From Puccinellia tenuiflora (Eukaryota > Streptophyta > Magnoliopsida > Poales > Poaceae), in contig QRDG01000395.1 in the NCBI GenBank assembly GCA_012064385.1, positions 372,001-436,000 on the forward strand: a DNA stretch of 64,000 nt. The letters are read 5' to 3'. Positions within the stretch are counted from its first letter, which is position 1, and each line of letters begins with the position of its first letter. The notes beneath the pieces were generated by a model. The model saw only the letters and a list, made by a program, of their open reading frames with translations. It did no database searches and was not told where the DNA came from. This document shows positions 1 through 10,174 of this stretch, in pieces. A program made the translations under genes and the position numbers.

Positions 1-75
1 ATTACTCAAGCTTGGGGGAGACTGAAGGCACTCCTTCGTGAGAATCCTTGTCATGATCTTACAAAGAAACTTATA

Positions 76-720
76 TTGATAAACTTTTATGTGAGGCTAC
101 CTGTGAAGCATAAGGAAATTTTGGACAATTCATCTGATGGTAGTTTTACAAATAATACTGAAGAAGAAGCATGGAATCTATTGGAAACTATTTATGAAAA
201 TACTGGACACTGGGAACTTGATAAAGGTAATAAACCTTATTTTGATTATGAATATTCATATGTGGAGACCTTCTGTACTTCTATCTTGTTTAAAAATATG
301 AGTGATACATTTAATCTTGATCCTTATGTTATACTTGAAATAGCTAAATCTTTTGCTGAGCATGTCCGTATTCCTAAAAGTGGGTTTGAAACTTATGTTG
401 AACCTGTTAAACAGTCTATTGTTATTCCTAAAGTTATTAAACAGATAGAGCCAGCGTCATCTGTGAGAATTGAGGAGTATGTTGAGCCACCCCCATATCC
501 AAACCAAGTTAAGAAAAATTTGCTTACTACTATTACTAACAAGAGTAAAAGGAAATGTCCTAAGCCATATGAACAGGTGGAAGTCAATACTCAAATTTCT
601 GTTATCAAACAATTAAATGAAGAAAATCCTGTTGATGTCTATCTATGTGAAGATGCTACTAAAATTATCAGAGGTAATTCGACCAAGGTGGGAAAACCTA
701 TAATCTCATGCTCTATTGGG
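76..720 (+). pseudogene. Athila-type gag, C-terminal part (broken)
   Basis: The open frame reads through the end of the gag capsid region (aromatic FYVRL motif, then an acidic stretch with EEEAWNLLE and HWELDKGN), as in Athila gag proteins, followed by a proline-rich linker toward the protease. The frame runs from 76 to 837, but similarity to the protease continues in another frame from about 708, so a frameshift lies near 705-720. The real gag start is upstream of the window. Gag would form the virus-like particle in the cytoplasm. No zinc knuckle is visible in the part present. The family call rests on remembered motifs; the frame break is read directly. Confidence 0.7.
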
Positions 721-1143
721 ATTCAAGTTATCATGGTCTATGTGATATTGGGTCAAGCATTAGTGTCATTCCATATTCTCTCTATCTTGAAATCAAGCCT
801 GATATTGATCCTATTGTTATGGAAGGGACAGGTATGACAATTCAACTTGCTAATAAAGAATATATCTGTCCTTTTGGAATTGTTAGAGATATTGAAGTTC
901 TAGTTGGTAAAATTAAATATCCTGCTGATTTTACTGTGCTTGGTTGCCCTTAAGATTCTTTTTGTCCTATCATTTTTGGTAGACCTTTCTTACGTACTGT
1001 TGGGGCTGAAATTAATTTGCTTAAAGAGAAAGTGTTTATTAAATGTGATAATGAAAGACTTGAGTTCAATTTTTCCAAATTTGCTGATAAACATGTTGTG
1101 AAAGAGCCAATTTCTGAAGATATAATTGAACTCTTGCTTCTAT
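708..1143 (+). pseudogene. Athila-type aspartic protease region (broken)
   Basis: After the frameshift the reading frame contains CDIGSSISVIP, the aspartic protease active-site block (D-I-G-S), followed about 70 residues later by FGRPFL, typical of retroelement proteases. A TAA at 951-953 interrupts the frame; sequence similarity resumes directly after it, so it is a nonsense mutation rather than a natural end. The frame closes again near 1143, before the RT frame that starts by 1178. The protease would normally cut the gag-pol polyprotein. The breaks mean this copy is dead. Confidence 0.7.
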
Positions 1144-1177
1144 AGATGTAGCTTCAAAAGATGTTGTAGAACGTTAT

Positions 1178-4100
1178 ATGCTTAATCAAGATGAACCATT
1201 TAATGATGAGGAAAAAGAGGCTCTAGAACAAATACTATGGCAGCAACCACCACAGTTACTGTTGCATATTCCACCTGATAATTTAGGAGTGTTACCACCA
1301 CCTAAAGGGGATCCTAGTTTTGAATTAAAACCTTTGCCTGACAATTTGAAATATGCATATTTAGATGATAAGAATATATAACCTGTCATTATTAGTGCTA
1401 ACCTTTCAGCTGAAGAAGAAGAGAAACTACTTGATGTACTAAAAGTTCATCGACCAGCTATTGGATACTCTCTTGATGATCTTAAAGGTATAAGCCCAGC
1501 TCTATGTATGCATAAAATTAATTTGGAAGAGGATGCAAAACCTGTTGTTGATTATCAATGCCGTCTCCATCCAAAAATGAAAGAAGTGGTAAGAAAAGAG
1601 GTAATAAGACTCATGGAAGCTGGTATCATTTATCCTATAGCTGATAACAAGTGGGTTAGTCCTATCCATTGTGTTCCTAAAAAGGGTGGAGTGACTGTAG
1701 TTCCAAATGATGAGAATGAACTTGTGGCTCAACGTACTGTTGTTGGCTATAGGATGTGCATTGATTACAGGAAATTAAACAAAGCAACAAGAAAAGATCA
1801 TTACCCATTGCCATTTATTGATCAAATGTTAGAAAGGTTATCTAAACACTCTCACTTTTGTTATCTAGATGGTTATTCAGGTTTCTCGCAAATTCCTGTC
1901 CATAAGGACGATCAAGAAAAGACCACTTTTACTTGCCCATTTGGTACTTTTGCTTATAGAAGAATGCCATTCGGTTTATGCAATGCTCCTGCTACTTTTC
2001 AAAGATGCATGAATGCTATATTTGCAGATTACATTGAGAAGATAATGGAAGTCTTTATGGATGATTTTACTGTGTATGGTACTTCTTTCGATAATTGCTT
2101 GTTCAATCTTAATAAAGTTTTGCAGCGTTGTGAGGATCAACATCTAGTTCTCAATTGGGAGAAGTGTCACTTCATGGTTACCGAAGGAATTGTTCTAGGA
2201 CATAAGATTTCTGGAAATGGAATAGAAGTTGATCCAGCCAAGATAGAAGCTATCGAGAAGCTACCATACCCAAAGGATATAAAAGGTATAAGAAGTTTTC
2301 TTGGGCATGCAGGTTTTTACCGTAGGTTTATTAAGGACTTCTCCAAAATATCAAAGCCTCTAACCAATCTTTTGCAAAAGGATGTTCCTTTCTCTTTTAA
2401 TGATGATTGCATTGAATCTTTTAATATTTTGAAGAATGCTTTAATAACTGCTCCTATTATTCAACCTCCTGATTGGAAATTGCCCTTTGAAATTATGTGT
2501 GATGCTAGTGATTATGATGTTGGGGCTGTTTTGGGCCAACGGGTTGATAAGAAACTGAATGTTATTTATTATGCTAGTAGAACACTTGATGCTGCCCAAA
2601 GAAATTATGCTACAAATGAAAAAGAATTTTTAGCAGTACTACTTGCTTGTGACAAGTTTAGACCTTATATCACTGATTCCAAAGTCACAATTCATACTGA
2701 TCATTCTGCTATTAAATACTTGATGAACAAGAAAGATGCTAAGCCTAGATTGATAAGATGGGTACTTCTTTTGCAAGAATTTGATTTACACATTATTGAT
2801 AGGAAAGGAGAAGATAACCAAGTAGCTGATCATCTCTCTAGAATGGAAAATATACCTGATGATCCTATTCCTATTAATGATAGCTTTGTTAATGAACAAC
2901 TTGCAAATGTTAATGTTTCCAGTATTAAGGCTGCTTCTCCTTGGTTCGCTAATTATGCAAATTTTATGGTTGGAAAAGTATTACCTCCACACTTTACTTA
3001 TCAACAAAGAAAGAGATTCTTTTATGATCTTAGACATTATTTTTGGGATGATCCTTTCCTCTATAAGAAAAGTGTAGATGGTATTATTAGACATTGTATA
3101 CCTGAGCATGAACAACAGGCTATAATAAGAGATTGTCATGATAGTCCATATGGAGGGCATCATGCAGGAGATCGCACAGTAGCAAAGGTATTACAATCTG
3201 GTTTCTATTGGCCTACTTTATTTAAAGATTGCCATGAATATGTTAAATCTTGTGATAAATGTCAAAGAGTTGGAAACATTGGTAGGAGAAATGAAATTCC
3301 TATGAATTATTCTCTACCACTTGAACCATTTGATGTGTGAGGTTTTGATTTTATGGGACCTTTCCCAGCTTCAAAGACAAAGCATACTCACATTTTGGTT
3401 GCAGTTGACTATGTTACAAAGTGGGTGGAGGCAATTCCAACCAAAAATGCAGATCATGCCACAGCAATGAAGATGCTTAAGGACATCATTTTCCCAAGGT
3501 TTGGTGTTCCTAGGTTTTTAATTACTGATGGTGGCTCTCATTTTATACATGGTGTTTTTAGGAAAGCTTTGGCAAAATATGATGTTAACCATAGGATTGC
3601 ATCTCCTTATCACCCTCAAACAAGTGGACATGTTGAATTAAGTAATAGGGAAATTAAACTCATTTTGGAAAAGACAGTGAATAAGTCTAGGTCTGACTGG
3701 CCACTTAAAATTAATGATGCATTATGGGCCTATAGAACTGTATTTAAAAATCCTATGGGAATGTCTCCTTACAAAATGGTCTATGGGAAAGCTTGTCATT
3801 TACCTGTTGAATTAGAACATAAAGCTAGATGGGCTATTAAACAATTGAACTTTGACTTTAAGACTGCAGGAGAGAAAAGAATCCTTGATTTAAACCTACT
3901 AGATGAATGGAGGAATGAAGCCTATGAAAATGCTAAAATGTTTAAAGAGAAAGTTAAGATTTGGCATGACAAGAAGATTAAGACAAAAGAATTCAAAGTA
4001 GGAGATCAAGTTTTATTATACAACTCTCGTTTCAAGTTTTCTGCAGGGAAGCTAGCCTCGAAATGGTAGGGACCATTAGTCATACAGGAGGTGTACCGTT

Positions 4101-4279
4101 CAGGAGCTATCCGTCTTTACGGTGATATGAAAGGTAAACCTCATGTGGTCAATGGACAACGTCTTAAACATTATATTGCAGGAAAAAGCTTCGTTGGAAC
4201 GTTGGAAACATTGAATTTACAAACACCGGAAGAAATAATAAAAGGGGGTCGAGCAGTCTCAGCAACTCCAAATCTATAA
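1178..4279 (+). pseudogene. Athila-type pol: RT, RNase H, integrase (in-frame stops)
   Basis: One reading frame spans 1178-4279 but is cut by stops at 1379-1381, 3338-3340 and 4067-4069. Reverse transcriptase comes first: CIDYRKLN, then MPFGLCNAPATFQ, and the catalytic FMDD at about 2054-2065. The RNase H domain follows (MCDASDYDVGAVLGQ; then YATNEKEFLAV; then IHTDHSAIKYL). Integrase has an HHCC zinc-binding region around 3120-3270, followed by the D, D, E catalytic set (VAVDYVTKW, ITDGGSHF, HVELSNREIK). A C-terminal GPL-type module lies beyond the 4067 stop. Two of the three stops sit at positions normally occupied by Trp or an aromatic residue, so they look like point mutations. Domains are otherwise complete and well preserved, which suggests fairly recent loss of function. 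Confidence 0.9.
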
Positions 4280-4607
4280 AAGGTAACTTTTGTATTGGAA
4301 AGTTTCTCGGAATTACATAAAATCTTATGGAAGTCATTTTTTATGGAAATAAAAGTGTGGGGAAAGAAAACTTGACGAAACGGAGTCCCGAGAGAGGAAA
4401 GATGGGGCCCCATGCGGCCAAGTACAGGGGCCGCGTGGGACCACTCCTTTTTCACCTCGGAGACCCTTTTCGCCTAGTTTTCGATCCCGACGCTCCGTCT
4501 TGACCTAAAAACCCTCAAGATATACCCCTCTCCGACGATCTAATCGCGCACCGAGCATCCTCGAGCGATCTTTGTTTCTTGCTTTTTCTGTCTGCCAGGT
4601 TTTAGCC

Positions 4608-5174
4608 ATGTCGTGCTCCGAATCTAGTCTTGAGGGGGAGAGCTCTCCCAAGGAGGGTGTCGTGAACCACTACCTCAACTCCGTTATGGAGCCTCAGAAG
4701 ACCGTGTGCTTCAAGGAAGGGGTGATGCTCGTGGAGGAGGTGAAGACTCCCAAGACCACCGGTACCGTGGAGGAAAGACTATGCGAGTTGGAAGACAAGA
4801 CCTTCAGGTATGGGACTGTGGTTTACCGCAGCCTTGATGCTCATCACTTCATGAACCTAGAGTTGGAGAAGAAGGTTGAAGAGTACAAGGAGAGACTCAA
4901 AGATCTGGAAGATAGGTACAAGTACGTCATCGACAAGTTAGAGAAGATCCATTGTTTCATGTGGGATGTAGAAAACCAGAACTGCGAGTATGAAGAACGC
5001 TTCAAAAAGATTGCAGCGGTTGCCACCCTCAGGTATAATAATCCACCTACATCTTTCCGTGATGGAAGACCCTTCCCATGGAAGATGGCTGAATGGGAGG
5101 AAGAATACGAGAAGGAGGAAGCTGCAGCAAAGGAGAGTCGGGCAGAACGTCAAGCTTGGGGGAGTTCCACCTAG
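4608..5174 (+). CDS. extra ORF 3' of pol in Athila element, 188 aa, coiled-coil rich, unknown function
   Basis: This ORF lies where Athila elements carry their additional (env-position) gene, about 330 bp after the end of the integrase frame. I choose the ATG at 4608, preceded by a pyrimidine-rich tract with an AG (about 4573-4599) that could be a splice acceptor. The protein starts with an acidic, serine-rich segment, and then residues of about 75-135 form heptad-like Glu/Lys/Leu runs (LELEKKVEEYKERLKDLEDR), so a coiled coil is likely. No signal peptide or membrane segment is visible, so it does not look like an envelope protein. It is intact, unlike the pol next to it, although this does not prove selection. 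The function is unknown. Confidence 0.6.
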   Translation: MSCSESSLEGESSPKEGVVNHYLNSVMEPQKTVCFKEGVMLVEEVKTPKTTGTVEERLCELEDKTFRYGTVVYRSLDAHHFMNLELEKKVEEYKERLKDLEDRYKYVIDKLEKIHCFMWDVENQNCEYEERFKKIAAVATLRYNNPPTSFRDGRPFPWKMAEWEEEYEKEEAAAKESRAERQAWGSST

Positions 5175-6342
5175 TCTTTCTCTTTATTAGTCTCTTTTAT
5201 CTATCTAGTTGAGGTGTGTTTTGCTTTTATCGGTTAGTTATCAATTCCGTTTAAGCTTGTGTGAGCTCATAGAGCATTATCATGTATCCTTGTCTTGTGG
5301 TTTATCAATGAATATTAAAGTATGGTGTCATCCATGGTTCTCTTGTTTTGGAGATTTATGGGTTACACTCATGCAAATGAGCATGGCATATTTAGAGGTT
5401 TCAATAACATCTTACCTTGGACTTGATTAACTTAAGTATGTTGGACAACTGTAGAATCATATCATCAAAATATCAAACAATAAGCATGAAACATTGTGAC
5501 TAGTATTATGATGATAGTGACTTGATAAATGTTTAAGGTTGGGAGTTAGCCCATATGTGATGTCACATGCAAAGCTTTCAACATGTTCCATCATTTATTT
5601 GGTTGATATCATGTACTTTTGTTTATGGATGCCTATCATGATGAAATAATGTGGAAATAGAGCAAGTTTAAATGAGTTTGTATAAATGGTAGAGAGAAAC
5701 TTGGGCCGCTAATCTAAGCCATGCATCATTCATGGTGGAAATTTACTTACATGCTGTTTTGAACTTCCTGTGATACACCCTGCAATAAAAAGCTATATCA
5801 ATTGGTAAATAAAAAGGGTGTTGAGGTTGGTCATTATGTTTGTTTGTCTTGTTGTTGTGATGTGGGCTTGATCCATATCATGGGACAAGAGGTACCCCAT
5901 TTAAGACTCTTGATAATACCATTATTACTCACAATGATAGATAACTTAAACTTGCTCTGTTTCCCAAGTTGAGTAATCATGGTGTAGGTACTTGTATTCA
6001 AGGGGCATGAGACATCTAACCTTTACTTTATCAAGGCCACTACTCATATTTGCTTTCACATTTGACTTTAATCATTCAAATGCTTGCCATAAAGAGCAAA
6101 AGCATAGGAAAAGGAATATGATTCAGTTGTCCAACATACAATGGTTATTTGCTTTCAAAAGTAAGAGTGATTGCTAGAGCTTCTACTTATGTTGCTCTCA
6201 TGTGTATGAGTTTTAATTCATCAATATTACATTGCAACTGAGTATGATGATGATACAATGCCCGTATTTATTTATCAACCATAAGTCCATCGATGCATAT
6301 AATGATCTATGTCCTTATTTACTCGAGGACGAGTAAAGGTTT
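5175..6342 (+). other. noncoding 3' internal region of the Athila element
   Basis: AT-rich sequence between the extra ORF and the polypurine tract. No coding frame worth reporting. Such a long untranslated spacer is usual in Athila elements. It holds no recognisable nested element. Confidence 0.7.
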
Positions 6343-6355
6343 AAGCTTGGGGGAG
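6343..6355 (+). promoter_or_regulatory. polypurine tract, primer for plus-strand DNA synthesis
   Basis: AAGCTTGGGGGAG sits one base before the LTR start (TGATACG at 6357). This is the expected place and composition for the retroelement polypurine tract. The same 13 bases recur at 8-20 and 5152-5164. Confidence 0.75.
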
Positions 6356-6356
6356 T

Positions 6357-7889
6357 TGATACGTGCATTTTATATCATCATTTTTATATCTTATATTATC
6401 ATATTGGTATTTTATTTGCATTGTTATATCGATGTTTTGCATGTTTTAGATGATTTATGGGACTTACATACAAAGTCCCTATTTTTTGCATTTAACATCT
6501 GGGAGGCAGAATACCCCCCTTTTCTTGTTTTTATTGTTTCAGGAGTTTCGCGGACTCAAATAATTAAGGGAAAAATACCACGCCAGTTTTTCATCAGGAG
6601 AAGGGTGGAGGAAAGAAGACCGAAGACAGGAGGGCCACGAGGGACAAATGGGGTGGGCCCACGTGGCCCATGTACCTGGCCGCGTGGGACCCACCAAGTA
6701 GGCCCTCGAGCACCTCCTCGCGTGGGGCTTTTTACCAACACCTTCGTCTTCGCCGAAAAGGGACACCCTAATTTTCCCCGAATTATCTGAGGCCGTGGCG
6801 GCGGCGGAGCTCCTGATTCTCTCCGAAGGGGGTCAGATCCTGCTGCTTCGGAGCTCCGGAGAGGGGGGAAATCGCCGCCATCATCATCACCTCTCCTCCG
6901 TGGCGTGGGAGGAGGCCTCTACATCACCGTCATCACCATCACCAGCACCATCTCCATCACCATCTCCGTGATCCACTCCGTTCCCCTCATAGTTTGAGAG
7001 TTGATATACCCTAGATCATTGGCTAGTGCTCCTATTCATGTTTGTGATCGGGTACTTGTCATTATTTGGTGGTGAAGTATTTATTTCAGATTGTGTTGTA
7101 CCCTTTATGCCACTGATTATGATCATGTTTGCACGTTGTGAGTAGTTCCCATATGTTCCTGAGGGCATAGGATGAATTGGCAATGATTTATATATAACAT
7201 GTGTTGGTATTTTGTCAAGAGTTTATCTTTTATGTGATTCTATGATGGTGTTGTGCGAACGTCGACTGCACAACACTTCACCATTAAAGGGCTCATAGGA
7301 GAACAACGTAGTGTAATGAATTGAGGAAGACTTGGGAGGACAACTAAGCCCAAGACAGAGTCATGCAGTTATATTATGTAGGTAGTAGTGTCGGGGACCT
7401 TAGAGTGTAATGCTATGGTGGGACTTTATGTCTTAATAATTCTTGAGCAAGTCATTAAATTGGCCACATGATCCATCATAAGGGGTTGTAGTTTAATTAT
7501 TTAGCTATGCCTAGTTATGGCTCCGCCCCAAGAAGATTAAAACTTGATAAGATATGCAACGTGTTGTTTAATAAATCTCTATGCCTAGTGATATCCATGC
7601 TGCCCTCGGGAACATTTTCCACATATAAGACACACATCACTTGAGCTTGTCCTCTAGCCACATAGAGGATTGGGCTTTCTCTCTCTTTGAGAGCTTTCTA
7701 CTTGCTACTATTTATTTTAAGCATTTTTATTCTTTTGCATTTATACAACCAAAAATCCCAAAAACACTTGCATCTTTTATTGTTTTATTTATCATTCTTT
7801 CTAACCAATACCTTCAGCTCCTCGTGGGTTCGACAACCTTTTCTCATTGAAAGGTACTACAATTGATCTCCTGCACTTGGGAGTCATCA
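6357..7889 (+). repeat. 3' LTR of the Athila element (1533 bp)
   Basis: Starts TGATACGTGC just after the polypurine tract and ends GGGAGTCATCA at 7889, so the TG...CA rule is met. The last 60 bp (CGTGGGTTCGACAACC through to the end) resemble the end of the minus-strand LTR at 58210-59698, which supports the boundary and shows that both are Athila-type. A GC-rich segment near 6640-6760 resembles an internal segment of the same element near 4385-4445. Confidence 0.85.
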
Positions 7890-8130
7890 ACGTCCGCCAA
7901 TCTCTCACAGGAGCCACAAGGAACTCATCCACCGCCGCCGCAGCACCCCCGGCAACGCCATACCACCAATCGTGTAGGTGACAGGCTAACCAGACCACCA
8001 CCGTGAGCAGAATCACCAGCAGCCCCCCGATGGTCAACCCGAGCCACAACACACAGAACAGGTGGTCGAGGAAGCCAGCTTGCTCCGGACCGTAAGTGAA
8101 ATCACAAAGAAATTGAGAAAAGAAGCTCAT
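7890..8130 (-). pseudogene. 5' fragment of a small host gene with one membrane segment, cut by the Athila insertion
   Basis: On the minus strand an ATG at 8130 opens 80 codons ending exactly at the retrotransposon boundary. The peptide begins MSFFSQFLCDFTYGPEQAG, then has a strongly hydrophobic stretch (about residues 28-50, with GGLLVILLTVVVWLACH), then an Ala-rich and acidic tail. This looks like a real protein: one hydrophobic helix, balanced codon use, and a TATA-like TATAAAT on the minus strand at 8170-8164. That TATA would give only a very short 5' leader, so the true transcription start is uncertain. The rest of the gene would lie left of the window, beyond the element. I do not recognise the family; the function is unknown. 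The insertion removes everything after residue 80. Confidence 0.5.
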
Positions 8131-8170
8131 GCTCGCGATAAGTGGAGAATCGCGGAGGCCGCAATTTATA

Positions 8171-8853
8171 GCCCCAGTCCGGCCTCGCGCGGGAAAGAAA
8201 GGAATCGTGGGCAGTGCTCAGCCAATTTGGCGCGAAATCATCGGGGCACCCAAAGCCGTGGGGGCCGCCGCGTAGATGGACAGCACACGCAGCAGTACCG
8301 CCATGGAGTGCTTCGCGCACTCAGAGCCAGCCAGGTGCGGATGGAGATGCTGCGAGGAAGAAGAAGAGATAAAGGAGGAACGGGGCTGACAGGTGGACCC
8401 GGTCCCACATGTCAGCGAGCAAGAAGATAACCCTTTGTGTGCTACTATCCTTTCCTCAGTAGATCAGCCCCTCGTCTCCCCAGTGTTTCACAGGGAAATT
8501 TTTTGAACAAAATGATTTTGGGATGGCCCTATCCCACAGTGTCTATAAGCCAATTATTGGCGACACAGATGTTTTCTTCTAAAGAAAGAACCCTGTTTTT
8601 TTTTCAACCTGTGTATACCTGAAAAGGTATATACAGCTTTTCAAAAAAAAATTAATAATAAATTTAGAACAGGGACATGTCTAGCATATCCATAAGATGT
8701 TGTTTTATAAAATTGGGTAATTATTTGGCCAAGTTAAATCCAGGTTATTGGGTGATGATCCGTGTGTAGGTCTTGTTTGATTTTGCCATGTTTGTGTGGG
8801 TTGAACTAAAAACCTTAGATTTAAACTTTCTCATATAACCATGGTAGGAGGTC
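8171..8853. other. sequence upstream of the disrupted gene; no gene seen
   Basis: The first 250 bp are GC-rich with motifs common in cereal promoters (for example GGTCCCACATGTCAG near 8402). From about 8450 the sequence becomes AT-rich. The part next to 8858 continues, after removal of the Tat element, into 21914 onward. Confidence 0.4.
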
Positions 8854-8858
8854 CCATG

Positions 8859-9873
8859 TGTCGGAGAACTGTCCCAGGAACTGGGTGTGTCTCACAAGGA
8901 TCGAGTAAGGGGCTGAACACGGAATCAAACAACCCTCAACGTGCCACGGCGACGGTGCTCGCCTGGATCGTCGCGGGGAGGCACTGCAGAGAGGAACACA
9001 CGGTATTACCCAGGTTCAGGGCCCTCTGGGGAGGTAAAACCCCTACGTACTGCCTAGGTTGTATTGCACTTGCTTGGAGAGGTTTTAGTACAGAGTGAGC
9101 TTGGCGAGCTCAAGGTGGCTACAATGGCTAACCGTAGAACTCAGAACTTCCAACCAAGAGTTGAACCCTTTGCCCGAGCGTGCTCCCCCTCCTTTTATAG
9201 GTATCTCGGGCCTCTTCCCCCCAAATATCTTGGTGGGAAGGGCTACCACATGGCGACGAAGGAGGAGGTGCGGTGCACAATAAAGGTAGAGTCCACCATA
9301 AAGGTAGGGGGCAGCGTCACCAAAGCTGGAAAAGCCACCGTCCAACCAGGATGGTGGGCTGGTGCTGCGGAGGTGGGATGGGCCCCACGGTGACGTCGCC
9401 CTTGGAGGGTAGCTGCAGACGGTTCCCTTATCACCAAAGTGGCAATCCTTGGGGCTCCTTTGCTTGGTGCAGCTTTGTTGACTCCTTTATACATAAGAAC
9501 GACAACTGTGGCGCTGCTGTCACCGCGCGCTGGCGCGGTCGTCACTCTGCGGAGGGTGCAGAGCCCATGTGCGCTCTGCCGCGGAGGCAGAGCTAGCTTC
9601 GAGAGGAAGGAACCCTCGCGAGGCTGAAGGCCTCGCCGAGCCTTTTGGCTTGGTCCTTAGCAGAATTTGCAGGTGGCATCCGAGATACCCTCTCGAGGAG
9701 AGGCTCCTCGCCGAGGGAAAAACCCTCGGCGAGGAGGAGAGGTCTCTCACGAGGGAAAACCCCTCACGAGGCTCGCCAGGCTTGGAGAGCCTGGTCCTTA
9801 GCGAAATCTTCTGAAGAATGTTGTGGGCCCCGGCAGGCCGGCCCGTGGTACCCTGGTTTCCACTGTGCCGACA
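8859..9873 (-). repeat. 3' LTR of the Tat element (1015 bp)
   Basis: Aligns by eye with 20893-21913 along its whole length, with about 30 substitutions, one segment of roughly 27 bp missing here (compare 21341-21367), and about 20 bp extra near 9773-9795. Begins TGTCGG and ends CCGACA. A GC-rich run near 9880-9895, purine-rich on the minus strand, borders it on the interior side, as expected for the polypurine tract. Confidence 0.95.
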
Positions 9874-10174
9874 GTAGCCCCCGGGCCCGCGATGGGAACG
9901 CCGAAGCCCATGGATGGAGGCGAAGCGTTGAGGGCCCAACGATGCCTGCCTGGGCCGTGACACGTGGGGCGCAGCGGTTGCGCCCGAAGCCACGATCTCC
10001 TCGTCTTCAACGGGCGTGCCGGTGGGGCCCACCACGTCCTTGGTTTTTGGCCAATAAAGCCTGCACGCGTAGACAGCGCCCGTCACTTCTCCCATAACTC
10101 CTCCGCACACTTCCCCCAAAACATCTCCTACTTCCCAGAGCGCTCCGCCTCCAAGATCTCCTTCTCCTGCGACC

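Larger units (their letters stand above)
1..7889 (+). mobile_element. Athila-lineage Ty3/gypsy LTR retrotransposon, 5' part outside window
   Basis: This is the 3' part of a long plant Ty3/gypsy element. In order it shows the gag C-terminus, an aspartic protease, reverse transcriptase, RNase H, integrase, an extra 3' ORF, about 1.2 kb of noncoding sequence, a polypurine tract and one LTR. The protein order, the FMDD form of the RT motif and the ORF after integrase fit the Athila lineage (in cereals, Sabrina/WHAM-like families). The exact family is not assigned. The coding part has at least one frameshift and several in-frame stops, so this copy cannot be autonomous. The LTR ends at 7889 and is followed by ACGTC (7890-7894), the expected 5-bp target duplication, but its partner lies left of the window. 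The insertion disrupts a small minus-strand gene. Confidence 0.9.
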
